Source of the DNA: Winogradskyella tangerina
GTDB taxonomy: Bacteria > Bacteroidota > Bacteroidia > Flavobacteriales > Flavobacteriaceae
DNA length: 64,000 nucleotides
NCBI RefSeq assembly: GCF_003260205.1
Contig: NZ_QERF01000005.1
Span: 1 to 64,000, forward strand
Reading direction: 5' to 3'
Below the pieces are notes generated by a model. That model worked only from the letters and a program-made list of their open reading frames with translations, ran no database searches and was not told where the DNA came from. The position numbers and the translations under genes were made by a program. Shown here piece by piece: positions 16,816-24,517 of the stretch (positions are counted from its first letter, which is position 1; each line of letters starts with the position of its first letter).

Positions 16816-17786
16816 TCATCCTTAAATGTTTTAAAACCTATGCCTATTCCATAATTATAGAGCTCCTGATCTAATAGGCTCGATCTAAATCCATTGCCTT
16901 TATCAAACTTCACCCAATTATTTCCGTTTATGAATATGCGTTTAATAAAGGTGTTTTTAGACTGAATGTCTCCAGTGAATGGCAATAGAGGTCTGAAGTT
17001 GGTAGGTATTTTAACTGTACCGTTTTTGGTCTTTATTTCCTTGTATTTTTTATTTGGCAGAAGTTTACCCGTTTTATCTGTATATCCCATGACCTGAAGC
17101 GATACAAAGAACCCATCCTTTGGTAAATAGATGTCAAAATCATCAACATTTAAAGTGAAGGCATCCCCATTTTTTTCAGTGGCTCTAAATACGATGGTTT
17201 CGTAGGTTAATGATTTTCCTGGTAAGCCGTTATCATTAGCATAAAACTGCACCTTAAATAGGGTAGAAAATGCTTTCTTATCGCTATTAGAACGCTTTCT
17301 TTTTTTCCAATCCTTAGATTCTAAGGCAATTGGGAAAGTCACTGAGGTTAATTTCTGGTCTTTCGTAGTTGATTTAGGAAAGTAAACTGCAATTTCAGAT
17401 TCAATCGTAGGCAGCCAACAATGGTAATAGTCATCATCTAAATAAGGCTTCAGGGTTTCTTCTTTGAATTTTCTATTAAGTTTTGTACGCACAGTAACCT
17501 GATCGAGTTCATCCGCTTGTGGTAGCATTAATAGTTGTTTTGGAAGATTTTCCGTTGCTATATTAAGTGTTTTAAAGCCTAGTGCAGAAATGTATAGCGA
17601 ATCGACATCTGGGTATAACTTTTTTGTAAAAACGAAAGTACCCTCATCATCAGCAAAAATACCTTGGCCATTACCAAAAGAAATGGTTGCATAGCTTACG
17701 GGATACTTCGAAATACTGTCTAATACTGTGATTTGAGCTAATGCTGATTGGCTAAAAACCAGTATAAAAAATAAGATTTTGGGCAT
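16812..17786 (-). CDS. Secreted carboxypeptidase-regulatory-like domain protein
   Basis: This 324-residue protein has a signal peptide (MPKILFFILVFSQSALAQ), then a CarboxypepD_reg-like beta sandwich (about 19-95; SKYPVSYATISFGNGQGIFADDEGTFVF, LYISALGFKTL), then a beta-rich domain of about 220 residues. The architecture is the same as that of the protein encoded at 49440-50336, and both keep a central block with a YFPKS/FHFGN-like start, NGLPGK/DSLPDK and FVSLQ/YIAFEW segments, so they are diverged paralogues. Export to the periplasm or surface is likely; function unknown. It is the first gene of a two-gene operon. Confidence 0.8.
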   Translation of the reverse strand: MPKILFFILVFSQSALAQITVLDSISKYPVSYATISFGNGQGIFADDEGTFVFTKKLYPDVDSLYISALGFKTLNIATENLPKQLLMLPQADELDQVTVRTKLNRKFKEETLKPYLDDDYYHCWLPTIESEIAVYFPKSTTKDQKLTSVTFPIALESKDWKKRKRSNSDKKAFSTLFKVQFYANDNGLPGKSLTYETIVFRATEKNGDAFTLNVDDFDIYLPKDGFFVSLQVMGYTDKTGKLLPNKKYKEIKTKNGTVKIPTNFRPLLPFTGDIQSKNTFIKRIFINGNNWVKFDKGNGFRSSLLDQELYNYGIGIGFKTFKDE

Positions 17787-17828
17787 AGTTCTTCTTTAGC
17801 TTAAAGATACATCATTTGGTCGCATAAA

Positions 17829-17858
17829 AAAACGCCTCATTTTCATGAAGCGTTTTTC
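17829..17858 (-). terminator. Rho-independent terminator of the DUF6249 gene
   Basis: AACGCCTCAT (17831-17840) pairs with ATGAAGCGTT with one mismatch, flanked by A and T runs. It follows the minus-strand stop at 17885. Confidence 0.75.
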
Positions 17859-17884
17859 TATTGATTGATTAGGTTTATTTATAA

Positions 17885-18229
17885 CTACTCGTCTAGTGCT
17901 TTTTTAGTTTGTGTATAGCCTACATAGAGCCCCGCACCTGCTAGTAAAAAGATCATTGAAGGATACACTGCTTCATCATCAAGACCTGTGTAGGTATCTA
18001 GTATGTTGCCAATAAATACGCCAAGACCTATACCCATAAGTAGAAAGGCTAAATTTATTACCACGACTTTCCAAGACGATCCTCTACGCTTACCAATATT
18101 AAATATACTGGCGTCAGCGCCTTTTTCTATTAATGCTAAACGCTCTTTGTTTCTTGTCGAGAAGTAAAGGTAAACGATTCCGAAAACCACAGCAAACATG
18201 CTAATTGGTATTAAAATATCTTCATCCAT
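17885..18229 (-). CDS. DUF6249 family membrane protein, probable ECF sigma target
   Basis: This 114-residue membrane protein has three hydrophobic segments (about 6-24, 53-76 and 88-107), with a basic loop KRRGSSWK between the first two. EKGADASIFN after the first helix fits the small DUF6249 family of Bacteroidota. Function unknown. Its promoter region holds TGTAAC and CGTC spaced 17 bp, the mirror image of the promoter of the divergent ECF sigma gene, so it is very likely part of that sigma factor's regulon. A terminator follows the stop. Confidence 0.85.
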   Translation of the reverse strand: MDEDILIPISMFAVVFGIVYLYFSTRNKERLALIEKGADASIFNIGKRRGSSWKVVVINLAFLLMGIGLGVFIGNILDTYTGLDDEAVYPSMIFLLAGAGLYVGYTQTKKALDE

Positions 18230-18275
18230 AATATTTGTTTTTTTAATTGATTATTTTTATTCGTTCACAGCTTAT

Positions 18276-18361
18276 GACGACGTGTTTTTTATTTAGGTTA
18301 CAATTTTTTCAAAAAAAATTTTTTTCGCCTGTTTTGTAACCTAAAGTAATTATATGTCGTC
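18276..18361. promoter_or_regulatory. Mirror-image divergent ECF sigma promoters
   Basis: A perfect 12-bp inverted repeat, TTTAGGTTACAA (18292-18303) and TTGTAACCTAAA (18334-18345), is enclosed by GACGAC (18276-18281) and GTCGTC (18356-18361). Read outward on each strand this gives TGTAAC, 17 bp, CGTC, in the style of ECF -35/-10 elements. One copy faces the sigma gene at 18373, the other the DUF6249 gene starting at 18229. An A/T tract separates the two -35 boxes. Confidence 0.7.
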
Positions 18362-18372
18362 TTAATATCAAC

Positions 18373-18957
18373 ATGACCACCAACGACGATACTATATTAA
18401 TCAATGCAATTAATAATGGCGATACTAAGGCCTATGCGCAAATAGTTGACCGTTATAAGGATTTGGTATATACCTTAGCTTTGCGTATGCTGAAGCATAG
18501 GGAAGAGGCAGAAGAGGTTGCACAAGATACCTTTATTAAGGTTTTTAAGTCCTTACACAAATTTAAAGGCGACTCTAAGTTTTCAACCTGGATATATAAA
18601 GTAGCATACAATACCTGCTTAGATACCATAAAGAAGAATAAGAAGCATTTAAATAATGTAGCTATTGATGAGTACACATTTAATAAGTTGGAAACTATCG
18701 ATAATGCATTAGACCATATTATAAATGAAGAAAAAAGAGATCTGATAAAAAAGTGTATTAATAAGTTGCCCGAAGATAGTAGTGCCTTATTAACGCTATT
18801 TTATTTTGAAGAGTTATCTTTAGAGGAGATCTCAAAAATAATAAACGTTGAAGCCAACACTGTAAAGGTGAAGCTTTTTAGAGCTCGAAAAAAACTCGCT
18901 GTTATTTTAGAGCAATATTTACAACCACAAAAAAAGTTGAATTATGGAAAAGGATGA
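18373..18957 (+). CDS. ECF-type RNA polymerase sigma factor
   Basis: This 194-residue protein has sigma-70 region 2 (about 20-90: RYKDLVYTLALRMLKHREEAEEVAQDTFIKVFKSLHKF, STWIYKVAYNTCLD) and region 4 (about 130-185: LPEDSSALLTLFYFEELSLEEISKI, VKVKLFRARKKL), without regions 1 or 3, which defines the ECF group. The stop overlaps the start of a small single-TM protein by 14 bp, as for a sigma/anti-sigma pair. A TGTAAC-N17-CGTC promoter ends 11 bp before its ATG and suggests autoregulation with a very short leader. The stimulus is unknown. Confidence 0.93.
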   Translation: MTTNDDTILINAINNGDTKAYAQIVDRYKDLVYTLALRMLKHREEAEEVAQDTFIKVFKSLHKFKGDSKFSTWIYKVAYNTCLDTIKKNKKHLNNVAIDEYTFNKLETIDNALDHIINEEKRDLIKKCINKLPEDSSALLTLFYFEELSLEEISKIINVEANTVKVKLFRARKKLAVILEQYLQPQKKLNYGKG

Positions 18958-19348
18958 TAAAAGAATTGAGGATCTGGTAAATAAATTAATGCAAGCTGAT
19001 TCGCTTGAAACGGCACCTGCAGATTTTACTGATAAGGTTATGGCAAAGGTTGAAGCCCTTTCGAATTCTGAAGTTACGGTCTACAAACCTCTTATTCCAA
19101 AATATATATGGTGGTTACTTGCCGCTGGTTTTGCAACTTTAGTGGGAAATATTTTATTGGGTAAACCAAGCGAGGGGACTAGCCTTGTTGAGCGTTACAA
19201 CTTACCAGACGTTTCATTTAATCTCTTTGAAAATGTTTCTTTAGACGTTTCAAATACCTTAATGTATGCCATCGTGTTTTTAGCGATTATGGTGACGGTA
19301 CAGATTCCGATATTGAAGCAATATTTTAATAGTCGATTGTCTTATTAA
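18944..19348 (+). CDS. Probable anti-sigma factor, membrane-bound
   Basis: This 134-residue protein has a soluble N-terminal segment of about 50 residues (DLVNKLMQADSLETAPADFTDKVM), a membrane helix at about 51-68 (IWWLLAAGFATLVGNILL), a short outer loop and a second hydrophobic helix (about 106-124). It overlaps the ECF sigma gene by 14 bp, and its N-terminus resembles the cytoplasmic part of flavobacterial anti-sigma factors, without a clear zinc-binding HxxxCxxC motif. The role is inferred from gene order and topology. Its stop overlaps the stop of the convergent gene. Confidence 0.65.
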   Translation: MEKDDKRIEDLVNKLMQADSLETAPADFTDKVMAKVEALSNSEVTVYKPLIPKYIWWLLAAGFATLVGNILLGKPSEGTSLVERYNLPDVSFNLFENVSLDVSNTLMYAIVFLAIMVTVQIPILKQYFNSRLSY

Positions 19349-20670
19349 TTCGGGAAATACCAAAACGGAATAGACTCATAATACCAGTTTTGTGTGTCTT
19401 GTTTCCTAATACGCTTGCGCATTACATGCAATAAATGTTTGCCTTCTGTGAGATTTTTCAAGCCAACATAGGTTTCAAATCCTTTTTGGTTTTTAATACT
19501 TCTACTTACTATAAATTCAGAATCGAATTTAACCGAATCAATTCGTACTGTAAAGATCTCATTTAGGGTTTTAACATAGGCTCTTCGTAAACTATCGCGC
19601 TGATTCCATGAAAGGCTGTTCATGACAAACACATCCGAATCTAAACCTCTAATATCTTTTTCAGGTTTTAGTCCTTTATTAAATGAAAACACATAATCAT
19701 CAAAATCATCATCTAATACCATAAAGACTTTCATGTATTTGTCTTTAATTACTTTAGATTCAATAGCTACATTATCGATAAAATCGTCTTCATCTAGCAT
19801 GTCTTCGTAATTTTCATTGCTAGCAATGATACTATTTGAGGATAGTTCACCATTGAAATAATTTGAAGTTTTATACCTTAAACTTGCACCTACAAGGATT
19901 AAAACATAAATAGGTACTAATGCCATGCTGACGCGTCTTCCAAATTTGTTATCTAAGAAATTATACACAAGAGGACGATATAAAAAGGCCAAAGTTATTT
20001 TACTAAATACCCAATATACGGGGAAATAGATCTTGCTTAACCATTTCTTTTTCTTAAACCAACCCAAGGTTAAGAAATCGAGAAATGTAAATAGCATTCC
20101 AATTACAAAGAACAACATCAAAGGTATTCCGATCCAGTAACTAATAGCATCATTTTCAATGATCCTAGAACTATCATCTAAAAATAACCTGGCTATTACA
20201 ACAATGCTGATTATGGTAAATGTAAAGGCCAACACATAAAAAATGAGCATAAAGGATATTGCAAAAATGATACTACAGTAATTCTCTAATTTGGCAATAT
20301 ATCTGTCAAAAGAACCTACTTTCTTTTTTAAGTATTTGGTGAACTTCTCACTATAATTGAGCTCGTCATAATCAATATCGCCAGAGACGTACCGCAATCC
20401 CAGTGCACCAATCCACAATCCCCTTAATACAACATGGAGCAAAAGGTTAAATATTAGAATAGCACAAGAAACCAACACCACCATTAAAATAATCCAGGAG
20501 TATATTTTTCCATCATTCTGTGCAGCTTTCGCTGCAATGGTTATATGTGGAAAAGCAGTAAATAGACCGAAAATGGCAAAACCAGAAATAAGTAATTCTA
20601 ATTGCCAGCTTTCTTCTTGTAATTTTTGAAGTAGTTTTTTGAAAGCTGGATTATTATGATCTTGACTCAT
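19345..20670 (-). CDS. Polytopic membrane protein, unknown function
   Basis: At 441 residues, the first 275 carry about six hydrophobic segments (near 25-45, 57-80, 135-165, 175-195, 215-235 and 250-270), with a basic amphipathic loop (YSEKFTKYLKKKVGSFDRY). The last 165 residues are soluble and beta-rich, with the repeated theme FMVLDDDFDDYVFSFN and an RxGxRKQDT-like end. No known family is recognised. The stop codons of this gene and of the anti-sigma gene interlock in TTAA at 19345-19348. The start is 125 bp from the second ECF sigma gene, read divergently. Confidence 0.72.
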   Translation of the reverse strand: MSQDHNNPAFKKLLQKLQEESWQLELLISGFAIFGLFTAFPHITIAAKAAQNDGKIYSWIILMVVLVSCAILIFNLLLHVVLRGLWIGALGLRYVSGDIDYDELNYSEKFTKYLKKKVGSFDRYIAKLENYCSIIFAISFMLIFYVLAFTFTIISIVVIARLFLDDSSRIIENDAISYWIGIPLMLFFVIGMLFTFLDFLTLGWFKKKKWLSKIYFPVYWVFSKITLAFLYRPLVYNFLDNKFGRRVSMALVPIYVLILVGASLRYKTSNYFNGELSSNSIIASNENYEDMLDEDDFIDNVAIESKVIKDKYMKVFMVLDDDFDDYVFSFNKGLKPEKDIRGLDSDVFVMNSLSWNQRDSLRRAYVKTLNEIFTVRIDSVKFDSEFIVSRSIKNQKGFETYVGLKNLTEGKHLLHVMRKRIRKQDTQNWYYESIPFWYFPN

Positions 20671-20740
20671 AAGTTATGGCTATTTTATTTTAGTCTAAAG
20701 TTAATGATATTCAATTAATTTCAACTTATTTTTCAAAATT

Positions 20741-20766
20741 TGAAACCCTTTTGAAATTCTTTCGTT
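20741..20766 (+). promoter_or_regulatory. Candidate ECF-type promoter of the second sigma operon
   Basis: TGAAACC (20741-20747) and CGTT (20763-20766) are separated by 16 bp counted from TGAAAC, about 30 bp before the ATG at 20796. The boxes differ from TGTAAC/CGTC at 18.3 kb, so a different sigma factor, perhaps the one encoded here, may be used. Confidence 0.4.
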
Positions 20767-20795
20767 TTTAATTACAAAGAGACCCATCATACTAA

Positions 20796-21344
20796 ATGCA
20801 AAACCAACAAGATCGTTTAATTAAAGCCTGTAAAAAAGGAAATCGATTAGCACAGATGCAGCTTTATGATAACTATGCACAGGCCATGTTTACAATTGCT
20901 TGTCGGTATGTAAAAAATGAAGAAGAAGCAAAAGATGTAATGCAAGAAGGTTTTTTGAAAGCTTTTTTGAATATTAAAAGTTACCAACCCCATTCTAGTT
21001 TTGGTGCCTGGTTAAAGCGAATTGTGATCAATCAGTCCCTTGATGCCTTAAAAAAACGCAAGGTCGAATTTAGTAATGATGGCTTAGAAACGCTAAATAT
21101 AATTGAAGATGACGACTGGACTTTCGATAACTCAATTACAAAAAATCAAATCCTAGACGCCATTGAACAACTCAATACAAAACACAAGATCGTGGTAAAA
21201 TTATACCTCATTGAAGGTTACGACCACCAAGAGATTTCAGAGATTTTGAAAATACCCGTGAAAACATCCCGAACGCAGTTGAGGCGCGGAAAGACAAACC
21301 TTAGAGCTATACTAAAATCAACATATGATGAAGCAGGATATTAG
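20796..21344 (+). CDS. ECF-type RNA polymerase sigma factor
   Basis: This 182-residue protein has region 2 (about 18-90: LYDNYAQAMFTIACRYVKNEEEAKDVMQEGFLKAF, GAWLKRIVINQSLDALKK) and region 4 (about 115-170: LNTKHKIVVKLYLIEGYDHQEISEI, SRTQLRRGKTNLR). It belongs to the widespread Bacteroidota ECF subgroup that is followed by a single-TM anti-sigma gene and a DUF4097-like secreted protein. The gene overlaps the next one by 20 bp. Confidence 0.92.
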   Translation: MQNQQDRLIKACKKGNRLAQMQLYDNYAQAMFTIACRYVKNEEEAKDVMQEGFLKAFLNIKSYQPHSSFGAWLKRIVINQSLDALKKRKVEFSNDGLETLNIIEDDDWTFDNSITKNQILDAIEQLNTKHKIVVKLYLIEGYDHQEISEILKIPVKTSRTQLRRGKTNLRAILKSTYDEAGY

Positions 21345-21840
21345 AGATTTATTTACCAATGAGGAGGATCTAAAAACACTCCCAGACGATCACCGAGCTG
21401 AGTTTTTAGAGAAGCTTAAGAGTCAGCCTAAAAAGAATTCCAATTATATAATTTGGATTAGAGTTGCGGCTACGGTGATCATTGCATTAGCCATTGGATA
21501 TAGTCAATTCTACAAACAACCAAATGAAGTAGAACCACCAGTTATTTCTCAAATTAAAGCGGTTGAAGACCAATACCTTAAAGATATTGAAAAAGAATGG
21601 CAGAGTTTTGTTGCTGTTGCCAATGATGAAGCCCTAGTTGCCAGATTTAAAAAGCGTTTAAATGAACTAGATGCTGATTATCAGGAAATTGCTGCACAGT
21701 TTCAAAATGATGCAAATAATATTGAAATTATTGAAGCACTAGTAGACAACCTACAAACACGACTTCAAATTTTACAAGATATACAAGAACACATCAATAT
21801 TTTAAATCAAAAAAAGGAACAAAATGAAATCACTATTTAA
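21325..21840 (+). CDS. Single-TM protein, probable anti-sigma factor
   Basis: This 171-residue protein has an N-terminal cytoplasmic part of about 45 residues, one membrane helix (about 47-63, WIRVAATVIIALAIGYS) and a periplasmic coiled-coil-like domain (about 80-165, rich in Glu, Asp and Gln). The topology is that of a membrane-bound anti-sigma factor. It overlaps the ECF sigma gene by 20 bp and the downstream gene by 17 bp, indicating strict translational coupling. Two consecutive ATG codons (21325 and 21328) could each be the start. Confidence 0.68.
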   Translation: MMKQDIRDLFTNEEDLKTLPDDHRAEFLEKLKSQPKKNSNYIIWIRVAATVIIALAIGYSQFYKQPNEVEPPVISQIKAVEDQYLKDIEKEWQSFVAVANDEALVARFKKRLNELDADYQEIAAQFQNDANNIEIIEALVDNLQTRLQILQDIQEHINILNQKKEQNEITI

Positions 21841-22990
21841 TTACCTATTGCTGATCTTAATCACATCAGCACCTGCTTTAGCTCAGCGAAATCAAATATT
21901 AAAGGAAAGTATAGATCTTGATAAGAATTCTACGGTAAAGCTAGATATCGAAAATATTTACCTTGCTATCGAAGAGTCTACTGATGGTAAGATTCATTTT
22001 GATTATGCTTTAGAGTTTGATGGCTATTCAAAAAAGGCCATTAGAGAAAAACTTGATGGCATAGAAACAGACATTAAAAAGAGCGGCAGTACAATTACAT
22101 TAAAGGCTAACAGTATGAGCCAAATTTCGTTTCAAAGTTTTGCCCTTACCTCAGAACATGGTTTGTATATGGAAGACGACCTTTTCGGAAAGCGAAGTGA
22201 TACTGTTTACAGAAAATCTACAGATTCATTGCTCACAGAGATCAGGAAAAACAACCGATCTAATTGGGCTGAAGATCCGTTAAAATACCTTAATGGTAAG
22301 TTTAAGAAAATGGATAAAGATGGCAATCTATCGGCTATAAGAAAGGGCAATGTAAAAATAATGCGAAGTCAATTTGTTATTAAGATCCCGCCATTTGTAA
22401 AGTTGAATATCGAGTCGAAGAACTCTGGTATTTACTTTAGAAACGATGTTCAGAATGAATTGGTAGTTACATCGAAACAAGGTAACTTCAAGGCTAAGGC
22501 ACTTACCAATACCTTCAATTTTGTTCAAATGGACAATGTGCATTTTGAAGCTGAATCTCTTGTAGGAGGTGTTTATGAATTGAAGAATGTTAATGGTGGA
22601 AAAATTGGTCGTATCAAAGAGGCCAAGATCAATTCAGAATTTTCAAAAATTGAAATTGGAGAGGTTGGGACAAAGACCATAATTAATGACTTTAATAGCC
22701 AATATTGGTTATATAATTGGACCCTAAATTTTGATAAGGCTTTAATGGATACTGAGTATTCTAAGATCAATATATTTTTTCCTCAAAACATGAAATATCA
22801 ACTGGCTACTTTCGGTCACAACACGGTTCATTTTTATTTAGGCGTTACCACTGAAATTGCACCGAGCAGAGAAAACAAATCAACGTTCATGATGAATTTT
22901 GGATCTAGTGCAGACCCGAATAAGATTCAGGTAAATACCATTCATGGAATTGTAAGATTTGGCGAGGATTATATTCATATTAAGCGTTAA
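21824..22990 (+). CDS. Secreted DUF4097-like beta-repeat protein in an ECF operon
   Basis: This 388-residue protein has a signal peptide (MKSLFNYLLLILITSAPALAQ), then regularly spaced short beta strands such as VKLNIESKNSGIYFRNDV, LVVTSKQGNFKAKAL and KINSEFSKIEIGEV, the pattern of DUF4097/putative auto-adhesin proteins that form a right-handed beta-helix. It is the third gene of the ECF sigma/anti-sigma operon, overlapping the anti-sigma gene by 17 bp. A periplasmic or outer-membrane-associated role in sensing or in the response to envelope stress is plausible; no direct evidence. Confidence 0.78.
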   Translation: MKSLFNYLLLILITSAPALAQRNQILKESIDLDKNSTVKLDIENIYLAIEESTDGKIHFDYALEFDGYSKKAIREKLDGIETDIKKSGSTITLKANSMSQISFQSFALTSEHGLYMEDDLFGKRSDTVYRKSTDSLLTEIRKNNRSNWAEDPLKYLNGKFKKMDKDGNLSAIRKGNVKIMRSQFVIKIPPFVKLNIESKNSGIYFRNDVQNELVVTSKQGNFKAKALTNTFNFVQMDNVHFEAESLVGGVYELKNVNGGKIGRIKEAKINSEFSKIEIGEVGTKTIINDFNSQYWLYNWTLNFDKALMDTEYSKINIFFPQNMKYQLATFGHNTVHFYLGVTTEIAPSRENKSTFMMNFGSSADPNKIQVNTIHGIVRFGEDYIHIKR

Positions 22991-23067
22991 CCAAAATTTA
23001 CATTAAAGAGGTGTTTCTAACCATTCACTGTTTTGGTTAGGAGCACTTTGTTTCCAATCGTATTGCG

Positions 23068-23853
23068 CTATGACTTTTCAATAATCAAATAAAGGTAGTC
23101 ACCTTTATCATTTTCGTAGTTCTTAATAACCTTTTCGATCTTCCCAGAGTCTATATCTGAACGCAGATTTTCTAAGCCTGTTTCAACCTCTTCTTTGTTA
23201 GATAAGGCGCTAAAAGATGAAATACCACGTCGTATATTTTCATCGAAATAAAGCTCTGGATTGTGCTTTCCGCAGTACAGAAATTGATCTTTAAGATCTG
23301 GTTTAATGTTATATTTTTCCTTAGCTTTCAGTTTGAACCCAGCCGAATGCAATACTGCTAGCACATTATCTATTGAAGGCATCTGTAATATCGAATCTTT
23401 CAGCATCTTCGGAAAGTAATGATTCAACCAATAACCTTCCATCTGAATAGGCGAAGAAGTAAAGATTACCACCTTACCTACAGGTTTTAAGACATAAGCC
23501 AACTCTGAAAATGCTCTCGATAAATTCCTCCAGTGATGAATGGTCAAAGTGGCAATAATACCATCTACACTATTTTCAGTTAAACCTGTTTTTTCAGCGG
23601 TTCCGATGTGCCACTTGATGTCTTTGTTTTTGAGTTGTGCCTTCTGAAGCATCTCAATGGATGGGTCTATGCCAATAAAATGAAACCCTTTTTTCCACAG
23701 AGCAATGGTGTAATTTCCTGTACCGCAACCAATATCTAAATACAAACCATCATTCTTTGGATTGAGATGTTTAATTAGTTGTTCGGTTAAATAGGGATCT
23801 GCCTTGCGTGTTTGATTATAGTTAATTCCTATTTTATTGTATTTGGCTGGCAT
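23068..23853 (-). CDS. Class I SAM-dependent methyltransferase
   Basis: This 261-residue cytoplasmic protein has motif I LDIGCGTGNYTIAL (about 37-50), motif II around FIGIDPSIEML, a KWHIGTAEKTGL acidic-loop region and IIATLTIHHWRNLSRAF (motif IV), typical of the Methyltransf_11 group. The substrate cannot be told from sequence. It is the last of three minus-strand genes separated by 12-16 bp (epimerase-like lipoprotein, MOSC protein, methyltransferase), probably an operon. A short hairpin without T tract (23016-23041) follows it. Confidence 0.9.
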   Translation of the reverse strand: MPAKYNKIGINYNQTRKADPYLTEQLIKHLNPKNDGLYLDIGCGTGNYTIALWKKGFHFIGIDPSIEMLQKAQLKNKDIKWHIGTAEKTGLTENSVDGIIATLTIHHWRNLSRAFSELAYVLKPVGKVVIFTSSPIQMEGYWLNHYFPKMLKDSILQMPSIDNVLAVLHSAGFKLKAKEKYNIKPDLKDQFLYCGKHNPELYFDENIRRGISSFSALSNKEEVETGLENLRSDIDSGKIEKVIKNYENDKGDYLYLIIEKS

Positions 23854-23865
23854 ATGGAACCGATG

Positions 23866-24501
23866 TTATTTAGCAAAAAATCTTAAACGCTTTTTAAGTC
23901 TTTCAGGAACGTTTTTATTGTTTAGTAAAATCGTGATATGGTCTTTATTTTTTTCTTCAGAAAATAGCAGTTTGAAAAAATCAAAAATGGAGATACTGTC
24001 TTTTGATTTTTCTAAAAGCTGAAATTCGTCACCTACTTCTACTTTACCGTTTTTAAGGACTCTAACATAAGTGCCAGGATAACCATGATCAATAAATTGT
24101 TGTAAGACGTCATCAGAATTAAATTTATAAGCAAACTTAAAGCAAGGTTCTCTTGGTATGGTAACTTGCACAGTTGCTTCACCAACCTTAAAAATGTCTC
24201 CAACAAAAATTGATTTTTCGTCTAGGCCTTCAACCGTGAGATTTTCGCCGAGCATACCATAAGTCCAATCAAGATTAGGGTATAAGTTTTGCCAATACGG
24301 ATAATGGTTCAAAGAAAATAAATAACAAGCTTTGAATTCTCCACCGTGCACACGTCTATCAGCCACGATATCGCCTTTAACATCCTCCTTACCAAGGTAG
24401 ATAGGCACCTCCGTTGGTTTTTTATATATACCTGTTGTAATTTCTTGACCCTGCCAAATAAATGTTCTAGGTTGTGCAATATTTGTGGATACAATTTTCA
24501 T
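23866..24501 (-). CDS. MOSC domain protein, YiiM-like
   Basis: This 211-residue protein has an MOSC core (about 1-165). HGGEFKACYLFSLNHYPYW and MLGENLTVEGLDE match the YiiM/MOSC signature, and REPCFKFAYKF carries the conserved Cys thought to bind sulfur or the molybdenum cofactor. A short helical 3-alpha-like tail (about 170-211) follows. MOSC proteins act in molybdenum-cofactor-dependent reduction, for example of N-hydroxylated bases. It sits between the epimerase-like lipoprotein and the methyltransferase genes with short gaps. Confidence 0.88.
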   Translation of the reverse strand: MKIVSTNIAQPRTFIWQGQEITTGIYKKPTEVPIYLGKEDVKGDIVADRRVHGGEFKACYLFSLNHYPYWQNLYPNLDWTYGMLGENLTVEGLDEKSIFVGDIFKVGEATVQVTIPREPCFKFAYKFNSDDVLQQFIDHGYPGTYVRVLKNGKVEVGDEFQLLEKSKDSISIFDFFKLLFSEEKNKDHITILLNNKNVPERLKKRLRFFAK

Positions 24502-24517
24502 TTATTGAGGCTTTGAT

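Noticed and set aside
23016-23041. CTAACCA/TGGTTAG hairpin as terminator
   Set aside because: There is no T tract on either strand and the stem is short.
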